Shown here in pieces: positions 1-12,055 of a stretch of 64,000 nucleotides of DNA. Below the pieces are notes generated by a model. That model worked only from the letters and a program-made list of their open reading frames with translations. It ran no database searches and was not told where the DNA came from. Position 1 is the first letter of the stretch. The number at the start of each line of letters is the position of its first letter. This stretch comes from Bradyrhizobium glycinis (GTDB lineage: Bacteria > Pseudomonadota > Alphaproteobacteria > Rhizobiales > Xanthobacteraceae). The translations under genes were made by a program, and so were the position numbers. Location: contig NZ_JACCHQ010000009.1 in assembly GCF_016031655.1 (NCBI RefSeq), forward strand, positions 124,001 to 188,000. Direction: 5' to 3'.

Positions 1-1
1 G

Positions 2-757
2 ACGCTTGCCGGCGTCGCGCGGGTGCTCGAGCGGGCGTTTTCCTATCGGCACGCCAAGGCGGTGGCGCTGGTGATCAACTCGCCCGGCGGCTCGCCGGTG
101 CAGTCGCGCCAGATCTACTTGCGCATCAAGCAACTCGCCGCGGAGAAGAAGCTGCCCGTGCTCGTGTTCGTCGAGGACGTTGCGGCCTCCGGCGGCTACA
201 TGATCGCCTGCGCGGGCGACGAGATCATCTGCGATCCCTCCTCGATCCTCGGCTCCATCGGCGTGGTCGGCGGCAGTTTTGGTTTTCAGGAGGCGATCAG
301 GCGGCTCGGCATCGAGCGGCGCCTCTACACGTCGGGCGAGCACAAGGCGATGCTCGACCCGTTCCTTCCGGAAAACCCGGATGACGTCATGAGGCTGAAG
401 GCGATCCAGCGCGAGATCCACCAGATCTTCATTTCGCTGGTCAAGGAGAGTCGCGGCGCCCGGCTAAAGGGAGCCGACGACGCGCTGTTCACGGGTGAAT
501 ACTGGGCGGGGGATAGCGCGATCGCGCTGGGGCTCGCCGACAGCATCGGCGATCTCCGCTCAACTCTTCGTGCCCGCTATGGCGACAAGGTTCTCACCCC
601 CGTGATCGCCCAGCCAACCGGGCTGCTGTCCGGCCTTTTTGGCCGGAAATCGCCCGGCGCGGGGCAGCTTTCGGCCCTGGAGTCAATGGCCGGGCTGCCG
701 GACGAGCTGATCTCGGCGGTCGAGACGCGGGCGATTTGGGCGAAATTCGGGTTCTAG
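2..757 (+). CDS. S49 family serine peptidase (SppA/SohB type), 5' end outside the window
   Basis: Membrane-associated signal-peptide-peptidase-like protease with a Ser-Lys dyad. The frame is open from base 2, so the N-terminus, including any membrane anchor, lies before the window; the first in-window GTG at 23 falls in the middle of the fold. Visible are the family strand ALVINSPGG, the nucleophile in AASGGYMIA (Ser about 56 residues after that GTG) and the likely general-base lysine in SGEHKAMLDPF. About 250 residues are visible, which fits the short bacterial form with one catalytic domain. The C-terminus ends about 50 residues after the last conserved helix with no extra domain. Family assignment is firm; substrate is not known. 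Confidence 0.93.
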   Translation, partial: TLAGVARVLERAFSYRHAKAVALVINSPGGSPVQSRQIYLRIKQLAAEKKLPVLVFVEDVAASGGYMIACAGDEIICDPSSILGSIGVVGGSFGFQEAIRRLGIERRLYTSGEHKAMLDPFLPENPDDVMRLKAIQREIHQIFISLVKESRGARLKGADDALFTGEYWAGDSAIALGLADSIGDLRSTLRARYGDKVLTPVIAQPTGLLSGLFGRKSPGAGQLSALESMAGLPDELISAVETRAIWAKFGF

Positions 758-861
758 GGCTCGCGCTCCCGCGCCATTTCGTCCGGGCGGCGCCAATTGC
801 GGCGCGGGTCCATCTGCGCAACAATGCGTGTGGGGGCTGAGCATGAGACGAGGATCGACCG

Positions 862-1053
862 ATGCCGCCGTTCGTCGCTTTCGCGGGCGTCTTGGGCGGG
901 CTTGCCGTGGTCCGTTGGGCCTACAAGACCGCTGTCCGGATCAACCAGGAGCTGGAGGAGATGCGCCTGTCGCGCGTCACTGAAGCCGCCCGCATGGGGG
1001 ATATCCAGACGCTGAAGCGTGACCCCGTGACCGGAGCTTACCGGCCGGGTTAA
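862..1053 (+). CDS. small conserved-type hypothetical protein with one N-terminal membrane segment
   Basis: 63 residues. Residues 3-17 are hydrophobic and could form a single membrane segment or signal anchor; the rest is charged (INQELEEMRLSRVTEAARMG) and would face the cytoplasm or periplasm. A purine-rich stretch (GACGAGGA) precedes the ATG. It follows the S49 peptidase on the same strand by about 100 bp and may be co-transcribed. I do not recognise a named domain; proteins of this kind are common as hypotheticals in Bradyrhizobium. A 72-residue frame overlapping it starts earlier but has no sensible protein character. Confidence 0.6.
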   Translation: MPPFVAFAGVLGGLAVVRWAYKTAVRINQELEEMRLSRVTEAARMGDIQTLKRDPVTGAYRPG

Positions 1054-1079
1054 TTGGTGCTGACCTTCACACGCAGCGT

Positions 1080-1153
1080 CATTCCGGGACGCCCGTAGGG
1101 CGGACCCGGAATCTCGAGACTCCGGGTTCGATGCTGCGCATCGCCCCGGAATG
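1080..1153. repeat. intergenic palindromic repeat, family A, copy 1
   Basis: Begins CATTCCGGGACG and ends CGCCCCGGAATG, with an inner pair ACCCGGAATCT...GACTCCGGGTTCG, so the whole unit can fold into a long hairpin. Related copies lie at 4309-4408, 15156-15232 and, inside uvrD, 34207-34304. Sits between the small ORF and glyQ. Confidence 0.85.
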
Positions 1154-1245
1154 ACTGCCCAATTAACCCCTTCGCCTTGATTCCCATCCCCGCCGTCGAT
1201 ACGGTCCCGCGCGATTCAAACCCCCCGCGAGAGCCTGATCTGACG

Positions 1246-2181
1246 ATGGACGCCTCATTGCCCGCCCATATGCGCCCGGAACGCTCGTTCCAGGGCTTCA
1301 TCCTCGCGCTCCAGCGGTTCTGGGCCGAGCAGGGCTGCGTGATCCTGCAGCCCTACGACATGGAGATGGGCGCGGGCACCTTCCATCCGGCGACCACGCT
1401 GCGCGCGCTCGGGCCAAAGCCCTGGAATGCCGCCTATGTGCAGCCCTCGCGCCGGCCGAAGGACGGCCGTTACGGCGAGAACCCGAACCGGATGCAGCAC
1501 TATTACCAGTTCCAGGTGATCATGAAGCCCTCGCCGCCGAACCTTCAGGAGCTGTACCTGAAGTCGCTCGCCGCGATCGGCATCGATTCCGCCGTGCACG
1601 ACATCCGCTTTGTCGAGGACGATTGGGAGAGCCCGACCTTGGGCGCCTGGGGCCTTGGTTGGGAGTGCTGGTGCGACGGCATGGAAGTCAGCCAGTTCAC
1701 CTATTTCCAGCAGGTCGCGGGCTTCGAATGTGCGCCGGTCGCGGGCGAGCTCACCTACGGGCTCGAGCGCCTTGCGATGTATGTGCAGGGCGTCGACCGC
1801 GTCTACGACCTCAACTTCAACGGTCGCGAGGGCGAGGCCAAGGTCACCTATGGCGACGTGTTCCTGCAGGCCGAGCAGGAATATTCGCGGCACAATTTCG
1901 AACATGCTGACACCGGGATGCTGTTCGAGCAGTTCAAGATGGCGGAAGCGGCCTGCCGCAAATATCTCGACGCCGGCTGGCGCGAAGGCAATCGCAAAGA
2001 GCATCTGATGGCGCTGCCGGCCTATGACCAGTGCATCAAGGCGAGCCACGTCTTCAACCTGCTCGATGCCCGCGGCGTGATCTCCGTGACCGAGCGGCAG
2101 AGCTACATTCTGCGCGTGCGCGAGCTGGCAAAAGCTTGTGGCGAGGCGTGGATCCACACTGAAGCGGGCGGAGCGGCCTGA
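1246..2181 (+). CDS. glyQ: glycyl-tRNA synthetase alpha subunit
   Basis: Catalytic subunit of the bacterial alpha2beta2 glycyl-tRNA synthetase; it activates glycine with ATP and, with GlyS, charges tRNA-Gly. Start set at ATG 1246 ([18 protein letters not shown]), because the 23 residues upstream from a TTG are unlike the family. The 311 residues match the usual length of about 300. Family segments visible include [52 protein letters not shown] and [14 protein letters not shown]. The stop overlaps the glyS start by one base (TGATG), indicating translational coupling. Confidence 0.98.
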   Translation: MDASLPAHMRPERSFQGFILALQRFWAEQGCVILQPYDMEMGAGTFHPATTLRALGPKPWNAAYVQPSRRPKDGRYGENPNRMQHYYQFQVIMKPSPPNLQELYLKSLAAIGIDSAVHDIRFVEDDWESPTLGAWGLGWECWCDGMEVSQFTYFQQVAGFECAPVAGELTYGLERLAMYVQGVDRVYDLNFNGREGEAKVTYGDVFLQAEQEYSRHNFEHADTGMLFEQFKMAEAACRKYLDAGWREGNRKEHLMALPAYDQCIKASHVFNLLDARGVISVTERQSYILRVRELAKACGEAWIHTEAGGAA

Positions 2182-4280
2182 TGCCCGACCTTTTGCTTGA
2201 ACTGTTCTCGGAAGAAATCCCCGCGCGCATGCAGGCGAAGGCGGCCGACGATCTGCGCCGCATGGTCACCGACAAGCTGGTTGCCGAAGGCCTGGTCTAC
2301 GAGGGCGCAAAAGCCTTCGCGACGCCGCGCCGTCTTGCGCTCACCGTGCACGGCATCCCTGCGCGCCAGCCTGATCTGAAGACCGAGCGCCGCGGACCCA
2401 AGGTCGGAGCGCCCGACGCGGCCGTGCAGGGCTTTCTCAAGGCGACTGGATTGAAGTCGCTGGACGAAGCAAAAATCCAGCGCGACCCCAAGGGTGATTT
2501 CTACATCGGCTTGATCGAGAAGCCCGGCCGCGACGCGATCAACGTGCTCGCGGAAGTCCTGCCCGTCATCATCCGCACCTTCCCCTGGCCGAAATCGATG
2601 CGCTGGGGCGCGCGCTCCGGCAAGCCCGGCTCGCTGAACTGGGTGCGTCCGCTGCATGCGATCACCGCGACCTTCGGACTCGAGACCGAAGAGCCCGATG
2701 TCGTGAAGTTTGAGGTCGACGGCATCGAGAGTGGCCAAACCACTTACGGCCATCGCTTCCTCGCGCCGGCGCCGATCTCCGTGCGCCGCTTCGAGGACTA
2801 CGAGGCAAAGCTGCTCGAGGCCAAGGTCGTGCTCGATCCTGAACGGCGCAAGGACGCCATCCTCACAGACGCCAAGCAGCTCGCCTTCGCGCAAGGTTTT
2901 GAGCTCGTCGAGGACCAGAACCTGCTCGACGAGGTCGCCGGTCTCGTCGAATGGCCAATCGTGCTGATGGGCTCGTTCGAGCCGGAGTTTTTGAAGACGC
3001 CCGACGAAGTCATCCGCGCCACCATCCGCAACAACCAGAAGTGTTTTGTGGTGCGCGACCCGAAGACGGGCAAGCTCGCCAATAAATTCATTCTGGTCGC
3101 CAATATCGACGCGACCGATGGAGGTGCGACCATCATCGCCGGCAACGAGCGCGTGATCCGCGCGCGGCTGAGCGATGCGAAGTTCTTCTACGAGACCGAC
3201 CTCAAGACCAAGCTCGAGGACCGGCTGCCGAAGTTCGAGCAGATCGTGTTCCACGAGAAGCTCGGAACGCAGGCTGAGCGGATCAAGCGTATCGAGCGCC
3301 TCGCCGCGGAGATCGCGCCGCTGGTCGGCGCCGACGGTCCCAAGGCGACGCGGGCCGCACATCTGGCAAAGGCAGATTTGCTGACCGAAGTCGTCGGCGA
3401 ATTCCCGGAAGTTCAGGGCCTGATGGGCAAGTATTACGCGCTTGCGCAGAGCGAGGACGCCTCCGTCGCCGCAGCCTGTGAGGAGCACTACAAGCCGCAG
3501 GGCCCTGCCGATCGCGTGCCGACCGATCCGGTCAGCGTTGCCGTGGCGCTCGCCGACAAGATCGATACGCTCGTCGGTTTCTGGACGATCGACGAGAAAC
3601 CGACAGGCAGCAAGGACCCCTATGCGTTGCGGCGCGCAGCCCTCGGTGTGATCCGATTGATTGCCGAGAACGCGCTGCGTCTGTCGCTCATGAAGGTGGC
3701 GGGATCGGCGCTCGCCGGCTTGTCGGTGAAGCCGGCCGATGCCTCGAAGCTTCCGAGCGACCTACTCGCCTTCTTCGCCGACCGCCTCAAAGTACAGCTC
3801 CGCGAGCAGGGCGCGCGGCACGATCTCGTCGATGCCGTGTTCGCGCTCGGCGGTCAGGACGATCTTCTGATGATCGTCCGCCGCGTCGAGGCACTCGGAA
3901 AATTCCTCGACAGCGATGACGGCAAGAACCTGCTCGCCGGCACCAAGCGCGCCAGCAACATCCTCTCGATCGAGGAGAAGAAGGATAAGCGCAGCTTCGA
4001 CGGCGCGCCCGATGCCGCGCTCTACAGCCTTGGCGAGGAGAGGGCGCTGGCCAAGGCGATCGGCGAGGTCAAGGCGGAAGCCAGCGCTGCCGTGGCCAAG
4101 GAAGATTTTGCCGCGGCGATGAGCGCGATGGCAAAGCTGCGTCCGCCGGTCGATGCGTTCTTCGACAAGGTGCGCGTCAACGACGACGATCCGAAGGTGC
4201 GCGAGAACCGCCTGAAGCTCCTCAACGAGATCCGCAGCGCCACGCGCGCGGTGGCGGATTTCTCGAAGATCCAGGATTGA
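2181..4280 (+). CDS. glyS: glycyl-tRNA synthetase beta subunit
   Basis: tRNA-binding and structural subunit of glycyl-tRNA synthetase, working with GlyQ. 699 residues, normal for the family. Recognisable parts are the N-terminal [18 protein letters not shown], the SMRWG...FNWVRPLH-like region (here [11 protein letters not shown]), and the C-terminal HD-like and anticodon-binding-like part ([12 protein letters not shown], then [17 protein letters not shown]). Begins one base inside the glyQ stop. Followed by palindrome family A; no classic terminator on this strand was seen directly after it. Confidence 0.98.
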   Translation: MPDLLLELFSEEIPARMQAKAADDLRRMVTDKLVAEGLVYEGAKAFATPRRLALTVHGIPARQPDLKTERRGPKVGAPDAAVQGFLKATGLKSLDEAKIQRDPKGDFYIGLIEKPGRDAINVLAEVLPVIIRTFPWPKSMRWGARSGKPGSLNWVRPLHAITATFGLETEEPDVVKFEVDGIESGQTTYGHRFLAPAPISVRRFEDYEAKLLEAKVVLDPERRKDAILTDAKQLAFAQGFELVEDQNLLDEVAGLVEWPIVLMGSFEPEFLKTPDEVIRATIRNNQKCFVVRDPKTGKLANKFILVANIDATDGGATIIAGNERVIRARLSDAKFFYETDLKTKLEDRLPKFEQIVFHEKLGTQAERIKRIERLAAEIAPLVGADGPKATRAAHLAKADLLTEVVGEFPEVQGLMGKYYALAQSEDASVAAACEEHYKPQGPADRVPTDPVSVAVALADKIDTLVGFWTIDEKPTGSKDPYALRRAALGVIRLIAENALRLSLMKVAGSALAGLSVKPADASKLPSDLLAFFADRLKVQLREQGARHDLVDAVFALGGQDDLLMIVRRVEALGKFLDSDDGKNLLAGTKRASNILSIEEKKDKRSFDGAPDAALYSLGEERALAKAIGEVKAEASAAVAKEDFAAAMSAMAKLRPPVDAFFDKVRVNDDDPKVRENRLKLLNEIRSATRAVADFSKIQD

Positions 4281-4308
4281 GGCGCGGCCGCGCGGCCAAC
4301 ACCGCTGT

Positions 4309-4408
4309 CATTCCGGGGCGCGCCGCTTGGCGCGAGCCCGGAATCCATTTCTCCTCCTCACGCGCGGCACGATGGATTCCGGGCTCGCGCTTCGCGCGCC
4401 CCGGAATG
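4309..4408. repeat. intergenic palindromic repeat, family A, copy 2
   Basis: Outer arms CATTCCGGGGCGCGC and GCGCGCCCCGGAATG are inverted copies; inner arms CGAGCCCGGAATCCAT and ATGGATTCCGGGCTCG are exact inverted copies. Longer than copy 1 because both loops are expanded. Lies just after glyS. Confidence 0.88.
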
Positions 4409-4431
4409 ACGGCTGCTGATGTGGCTTGCGC

Positions 4432-4470
4432 AAAAAAGCCCCGCCCGGCGGGGGGAGGACCGGGCGGGGC
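4432..4470 (-). terminator. intrinsic terminator for the DUF1236 gene
   Basis: Perfect 11-bp stem (4438-4448 with 4460-4470, GCCCCGCCCGG) and an 11-base loop. Read on the minus strand it is followed directly by six T residues, so it ends transcripts coming from the DUF1236 gene. Confidence 0.85.
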
Positions 4471-4543
4471 CTGATGTCCGATTTAACACTGCTCGCGCCA
4501 GCCTGATGTGACGCGCCGGACATCGAATGGAGCGGCAGCGTCT

Positions 4544-4900
4544 TTAGTCCAGCACCTCGACGATGCGGCGCGAGCGCGGCTCGACCAGCACGGTTTCGCC
4601 GTTCACGACGGTGTACCGATAGGTGGTGGCGCCGAAACGTTGCGGCACGTCATAATAGGTGACGCCTGCCTCGGGTAAGGTGGTGCCGACCACGACACGA
4701 TCCGGAATGCGGAAGGCCGGCACACGTTGTTCGATGACATATTCGCGGAAGGCGGGCCGCTGTTCGACGGCAATGGTCGGCGCGCCGTCGACCATTGCGG
4801 GCGCGCGTCCGATCGTGACATCGCTTTGCGCCTGCGCCGCAAGAAGGGGCGCGCCAGTCGCGGCCGCGAGCGCTGCGAGAGCAAAAATCCTGTTGCGCAT
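4544..4900 (-). CDS. secreted DUF1236 domain protein
   Basis: 118 residues. The start is ATG 4900 (MRNRIFALAALAAATGAP), giving a clean Sec signal peptide with a likely cut after AAQA; AAGGAG lies 8-9 bases upstream. The longer frame to 5056 is not supported. The C-terminal half carries the DUF1236 pattern VTYYDVPQRFGATTYRYTV followed by NGETVLVEPRSRRIVEVLD. The domain is common in alphaproteobacterial periplasmic proteins, with unknown function. A strong terminator lies 70 bases downstream, so the gene is probably monocistronic. Confidence 0.9.
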   Translation of the reverse strand: MRNRIFALAALAAATGAPLLAAQAQSDVTIGRAPAMVDGAPTIAVEQRPAFREYVIEQRVPAFRIPDRVVVGTTLPEAGVTYYDVPQRFGATTYRYTVVNGETVLVEPRSRRIVEVLD

Positions 4901-5124
4901 GGACAACTCCTTCGACGTGAATCTGCGGACGCGCCAGCGGCGCGACGGGTTGCCAATGCGTGCCTCAAGCCAATGTTCCGGGAAAAGGCCCGCCGCATTC
5001 GCGGCAATTTCGGGCAGTTTTCGTGAGGCCGGGAACTCGCAGCAGGTCTTGCGCATCTCTACTCCCGGAACCCAGCCGGCTATGATCCGCGCGCGATTCG
5101 CCTCACCTCACAGAAAGATAATTC

Positions 5125-5280
5125 ATGCACATCACCGTCGCCCACATTTCGCCGATCCTGTCGTTGATTGCGGGCGTGCTCATCCTGATCATGCCGCGGC
5201 TTCTCAACCTCATCGTCGCGATCTTCCTCATCGTCAACGGCGCGATCGGGCTCGGGCTCCTGAAGTGGCTCCGCTTCTAG
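5125..5280 (+). CDS. DUF3096 family small membrane protein
   Basis: 51 residues from ATG 5125 to TAG 5278-5280. Two hydrophobic segments (ILSLIAGVLILIMP and LLNLIVAIFLIVNGAIGLGLL) joined by a short PR turn make a membrane hairpin, the typical DUF3096 form. Function of the family is unknown. The ribosome site is weak (GAAAG). It lies head to head with the DUF1236 gene and directly upstream of ppdK, with 96 bases between. Confidence 0.8.
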   Translation: MHITVAHISPILSLIAGVLILIMPRLLNLIVAIFLIVNGAIGLGLLKWLRF

Positions 5281-5376
5281 GCGTTCACTTTTCGGAACTG
5301 TCCGTCTTGCGCGGGCCCGCCCAAAATGGTGTAAGGCCCGCGATTTCCCATTCCTCTCGCAGGTTGTGTGCAAGCT

Positions 5377-8286
<2,910 letters not shown>

Positions 8287-8310
8287 GCCGAAGCACAGAT
8301 ACGGAGTTTG

Positions 8311-8340
8311 AAAGAGGCGGGGTCCAGCCCCGCCTCTTTT
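8311..8340 (+). terminator. intrinsic terminator after ppdK
   Basis: Perfect 12-bp stem AAAGAGGCGGGG / CCCCGCCTCTTT (8311-8322 with 8328-8339), 5-base loop, T-rich tail. The A-rich start means it may also serve the convergent MFS gene. Confidence 0.9.
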
Positions 8341-8384
8341 ATTTCAGCTCTTCGCAAAATGGGCCGGGGCGCGCGCAGCGCCGC

Positions 8385-9659
8385 TCACATCATCCCCGTC
8401 TCGTCCTCTTCGGCCTGCCCGATCAGCGCCGCGCTCGCTACCGCCTCGCGGCGGGGCACGACGAACATCATCACGCAGGCACAAAGGATCGAGATCGCGA
8501 GCACCGCTGAGGTCAGCGGCAGCGTCGTTGCGGAGTGGCCACCGAGATAGGCGCCGAACTGCGACATCAGCGCGCCAATGCCCTGCTGCAGGAAGCCCAT
8601 CGCGCCCGAGGCGGTGCCCGCTGCTTCGGGACGGATGCTGATGGCGCCTGCGGCGGAATTGGCCATCACGAAGGCATTGCCGGCCATCACGATCATCTGG
8701 GTGCCGAACAGCCAGGCGGGCGCCTCGTTCCAGCCGACCAAGCTCCAGAGCAGGTTCGCAAGGCTGCCGCAGAGCTGCAGGGCGAGCCCGAACCAGATCA
8801 GCTTCTCCAGCGAGTGGCGCGGCGCAAAGCGCACGCAGAGCAGGTTGCCGACCAGAAACGCAAAGCCCGTCGTCGCGAACCAGGCGCCGTATTCGGCGCT
8901 GCTGCGGCCCATCTGCGTCACCACGATGTAGGGCCCGCCGCCGGCAAAGGTGAAGATGATCTGGGACGCGAGCACCTGGCACATCACATAGCCGACGAAG
9001 GCGCGATTGCGGATCAGCATGCCGAGATCGCCGCGGAAGCCGCTGCCGGCGGCGCGGCTACGGCGGGTCTCGGGCAGCGCCAAGGCGATCCCGACGGCAA
9101 CAACGATGGCGGCGATGGTGATGGCGTAGAAGATCGCGCGCCAGCCGAACGCGGTCTCGATCAGGCCGCCGGTGAGCGGCGAGACCATCTGCCCGATCAT
9201 CAATGCCGCGACCACGAGGCTGATCATGGAGGCGACGCGGTCGCGCTCGTAAATGTCGCGGATGATGGCCCGGCTGATCACCATGCCCGATGCGCCGCCG
9301 AGCGCCTGGAAGAAGCGTGCGGCGATCAGCTGCGGCAGGGTCTGCGCGAAGATACAGGCGACGCTGGCCGCCACCATCAGTGCAAGTCCTCCGAGCAGCA
9401 CCGGACGGCGGCCGAACCGGTCCGACAGCGGACCCATGATCAGCTGCGACAGCGCGATGCCGACCATGTAGAGCGAGACCGTCATTTGCGCGATCGAGAT
9501 GTCGCTGCCGAAATGCGTCGCCAGCACGGGCAGCGCCGGAACCAGGATGTAGAGCGAGATCGGTGCGACCCCGGTCATCACGACCAGCAGCAGCAACACC
9601 AGACGAGACGTCGCGATGTTGCTGGCCATTTCCGGCGGCTTGCTGATCATGCCGTGCAT
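8385..9659 (-). CDS. MFS multidrug efflux transporter, Bcr/CflA subfamily
   Basis: Proton-coupled inner-membrane exporter, 424 residues with about 12 hydrophobic segments. The motif-A signature between helices 2 and 3 is GPLSDRFGRRPVLLGG; the drug-antiporter region GRRPVLLGGLALMVAASVACIF and ALGGASGMVISRAIIRD is typical of Bcr/CflA proteins, which export drugs such as bicyclomycin or small molecules. Three starts are possible (9659, 9650 and 9629); the longest is listed. Convergent with ppdK and shares its terminator region. Confidence 0.9.
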   Translation of the reverse strand: MHGMISKPPEMASNIATSRLVLLLLVVMTGVAPISLYILVPALPVLATHFGSDISIAQMTVSLYMVGIALSQLIMGPLSDRFGRRPVLLGGLALMVAASVACIFAQTLPQLIAARFFQALGGASGMVISRAIIRDIYERDRVASMISLVVAALMIGQMVSPLTGGLIETAFGWRAIFYAITIAAIVVAVGIALALPETRRSRAAGSGFRGDLGMLIRNRAFVGYVMCQVLASQIIFTFAGGGPYIVVTQMGRSSAEYGAWFATTGFAFLVGNLLCVRFAPRHSLEKLIWFGLALQLCGSLANLLWSLVGWNEAPAWLFGTQMIVMAGNAFVMANSAAGAISIRPEAAGTASGAMGFLQQGIGALMSQFGAYLGGHSATTLPLTSAVLAISILCACVMMFVVPRREAVASAALIGQAEEDETGMM

Positions 9660-9749
9660 CGTCGGACACTAGCTGCATCGCGTCACGAACGAATACGCTC
9701 ATTTCGGCATACGGCTATGCGCGAGGCGTCAAGCCGTCTTTTGACGGAT

Positions 9750-11579
9750 CTAGAGCTTCAGCTCCGCCGTGGCCTGATCGAGCCAGGCCTTCGTCGCCTC
9801 GTCCAGCGCTGGCCGCACCTCGGCGCTGACGCGCGCGTGATACGCGTTCAGCCAATCGAGCTCGTCTCGGCTCAGCATCGCGACATCGATCAGGCGGCGG
9901 TCGATCGGCGCCAAGGTCAGCGTCTCGAACGCGTTCATCGGCTTCTCGGCACCCTTGATGTCGGCGGCGACGACCAGCTCGAGATTCTCGATGCGGATGC
10001 CGAAGCCGTCGGTCTTGTAGTAGCCGGGCTCATTGGACAGGATCATGCCGCGCTTCAGCGGCGTGGTGCCGAGCTTCGAAATTCGCGCCGGTCCTTCGTG
10101 CACCGAGAGATAGCTGCCGACGCCGTGGCCGGTGCCGTGCTCGAAATCGAGCCCGGCGGCCCAGAGATATTGCCGCGCCAGCGTGTCGAGTTGCGCGCCC
10201 GTGGTGCCGTCCGGAAACACGGCGCGCGCGATCGCGATGTGGCCGCGCAGCACGCGGGTGAAGCGGTCGCGCATCTCATCCGTCGGCTCGCCCACCGCCA
10301 TGGTGCGCGTGACGTCGGTGGTGCCGTCTTCATATTGCGCGCCGGAATCGATCAGCAGGAGATCGCCGGGCGCGATCCGCCGGTTGCTCTTGCGGGTGAC
10401 GCGGTAATGCACGATGGCGCCGTTCGGTCCCGTGCCGGAGATGGTCGGGAACGAGACGTCCTTGAGCGCACCGGTATCGCGGCGGAAGGTCTCCAGCGCC
10501 TCGACCGCGTCGATCTCGGTGAGCTTGCCGCTTGGCGCCTCACGATCGATCCATGCGAGGAAGCGCGCCAGCGCCACGGCGTCGCGCAAATGAGCCGTCT
10601 TGGTGCCCTTGATCTCGGTCGCGTTCTTGACCGCCTTGAGCAGTGCAACAGGATCGCTGCCGCGCACCGGCTTGCCGCCGGCGCCCGTGATCAGCCGGCT
10701 GAGTGCGTCGGCCGCGGTGGCGTTGTCGAGCGCGATCGATCCACCAGTCTTGGCCAGCGCCATCAGCGTCGGCGCCATGGCGTCCGGTTCGCGCACGTCG
10801 GCGGACTGCTCCAGATGGTCGCGCGTGAGGTTGGAGAGCTTGCGGTGGTCGATGAAGATGGTAGGACGGCCGTCCTTCGGCACCAGCGCGTAGGACAGCG
10901 GCAGCGGGGTATGGGCGACGTCGGCGCCGCGGATGTTGAAGGTCCAGGCCACTGCGTGGCTGTCCGACAGCACCAAGGCATCGGTGCCGAGCTTGGCGAT
11001 CTCGGCCCTGATCTGCGTCAGCTTCTCGGCTTCAGTAACACCGGCATGCTGGAGGCTGTGCACCGCGACGGGGGCGAGCGGCGGCTGCGGCCGGTCCTGC
11101 CAGATCGCGTCGATCGGATTGCTGTCGGTGGCGACCAGCTCGGCCCCGGCCTTGGCGCAGGCGGCGGCCAATCGTTCGGCTGCCGAAAAAGTGTGCAGCC
11201 AAGGATCAAATCCGAGGCGGTCGCCGGCTTTCAGATGCGCCGCCACCCAGCTCTCCGGCGGCGGGTCGATCAGCGATTCCACCGTCCATGCCTTGGCGTC
11301 GACCTGCTTGGCCGCTTGCAGCGTGTAGCGGCCGTCGACGAACAGCGCAGCCTCATGCGGCAGAACCACGGCTAGTCCCGCCGAGCCGGTAAAGCCGGTC
11401 AGCCAGGCGAGCCGCTCTTCCGATGGCGGCACATATTCGTTCTGCTGCTGATCGGCACGTGGCACCACGAAGCCGGTCAACTTGCGACGGGCAAGTTCTT
11501 CGCGAAGTGCGGCCAATCGTGCCGCCAACGCGACGCCGGCCTCCGGCTCCTCGAATGTCTGGAAGTGCGCTTCGAACAT
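9750..11579 (-). CDS. Xaa-Pro aminopeptidase (M24B, aminopeptidase P type)
   Basis: Metallopeptidase that removes an N-terminal residue preceding proline. 609 residues in three parts: two creatinase-like N-terminal domains and a C-terminal pita-bread catalytic domain, the long form resembling eukaryotic cytosolic aminopeptidase P. Metal-binding residues are visible in LLIDSGAQYEDGTTDVTRT, GTGHGVGSYLSVHEGP, LSNEPGYY and RIENLELV (Asp, Asp, His, Glu, Glu). No signal peptide, so cytoplasmic. Ends with a short helical tail (ATKAWLDQATAELKL). Start ATG 11579 is the only good choice. Confidence 0.95.
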   Translation of the reverse strand: MFEAHFQTFEEPEAGVALAARLAALREELARRKLTGFVVPRADQQQNEYVPPSEERLAWLTGFTGSAGLAVVLPHEAALFVDGRYTLQAAKQVDAKAWTVESLIDPPPESWVAAHLKAGDRLGFDPWLHTFSAAERLAAACAKAGAELVATDSNPIDAIWQDRPQPPLAPVAVHSLQHAGVTEAEKLTQIRAEIAKLGTDALVLSDSHAVAWTFNIRGADVAHTPLPLSYALVPKDGRPTIFIDHRKLSNLTRDHLEQSADVREPDAMAPTLMALAKTGGSIALDNATAADALSRLITGAGGKPVRGSDPVALLKAVKNATEIKGTKTAHLRDAVALARFLAWIDREAPSGKLTEIDAVEALETFRRDTGALKDVSFPTISGTGPNGAIVHYRVTRKSNRRIAPGDLLLIDSGAQYEDGTTDVTRTMAVGEPTDEMRDRFTRVLRGHIAIARAVFPDGTTGAQLDTLARQYLWAAGLDFEHGTGHGVGSYLSVHEGPARISKLGTTPLKRGMILSNEPGYYKTDGFGIRIENLELVVAADIKGAEKPMNAFETLTLAPIDRRLIDVAMLSRDELDWLNAYHARVSAEVRPALDEATKAWLDQATAELKL

Positions 11580-11639
11580 GGTGGATCACTTTAGGATCAT
11601 GGGGATTGGTCCGCAATCTAGACGCATTTGCGTCGCATC

Positions 11640-11656
11640 TGGCATGGACTGTGCTT
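11640..11656 (+). promoter_or_regulatory. possible sigma-54 (-24/-12) promoter
   Basis: TGGCATGGACTGTGCTT compares with TGGCAYG-N4-TTGCW; the GG and GC dinucleotides are 10 bases apart as required, and only one base of the -12 box differs. It points toward the small ORF at 11766. No enhancer site was identified. Confidence 0.4.
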
Positions 11657-11765
11657 GAATAGTTCCATTCGAATTGGGTGGGGTAAAGGATGCGGCAGTT
11701 GCGCTTCGTCCGGATAACAGGGAAATTCGAGCGGGTGGTTCATCTCAACGGCGAGGGGACACACG

Positions 11766-11945
11766 ATGCCAGCATTCACCTTTGAGAAGATTTCGCCGCC
11801 GGCGCGCCGCGCCCCGACAGCGGCTGTACCGAAGAAGCCGCGCGGCCTCATCAGCCAGATGATCGACCGTTTCGCCGAGCGCCGCGCCAGGCGCGCTTTG
11901 CGCGATGATCGCGTTATTCGCCGCGACGAGAAGCCGGTGGAGTAG
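11766..11945 (+). CDS. small basic conserved-type hypothetical protein
   Basis: 59 residues, ATG 11766 to TAG 11943-11945, preceded by GAGGGG nine bases upstream. Sequence type MPAFTFEKISPPARRAP, then a helix rich in Arg (LISQMIDRFAERRARRALRDD). No membrane segment or named domain; I recall similar short ORFs in Bradyrhizobium but cannot assign a function. The gene lies alone between pepP-like and prmA, and may be driven by the sigma-54-like site at 11640. Confidence 0.55.
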   Translation: MPAFTFEKISPPARRAPTAAVPKKPRGLISQMIDRFAERRARRALRDDRVIRRDEKPVE

Positions 11946-11963
11946 CGCGGCATCGGATCATGC

Positions 11964-12055
11964 CGTAGGGTGGGCAAAGGCGCTCTTGCGCCGTGCCCAC
12001 CATCATTCGTTTGCAAATGGAGTTCGTGGGCACGCTTCGCTTTGCCCACCCTACG
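11964..12055. repeat. palindromic repeat, family D, overlapping the 3' end of prmA
   Basis: Perfect 16-bp terminal arms CGTAGGGTGGGCAAAG (11964-11979) and CTTTGCCCACCCTACG (12040-12055), with smaller inner symmetry (GGCGCTCTTGCGCC and GGGCACGCTT). Five bases of the right arm lie inside prmA and include its stop codon. Confidence 0.85.

Noticed and set aside
8535..11375. Very long plus-strand ORF (946 residues) opposite the MFS and aminopeptidase genes
   Set aside because: His/Arg/Gln-rich sequence without domain, opposite two clearly real genes; antisense frames stay open in this GC-rich code.
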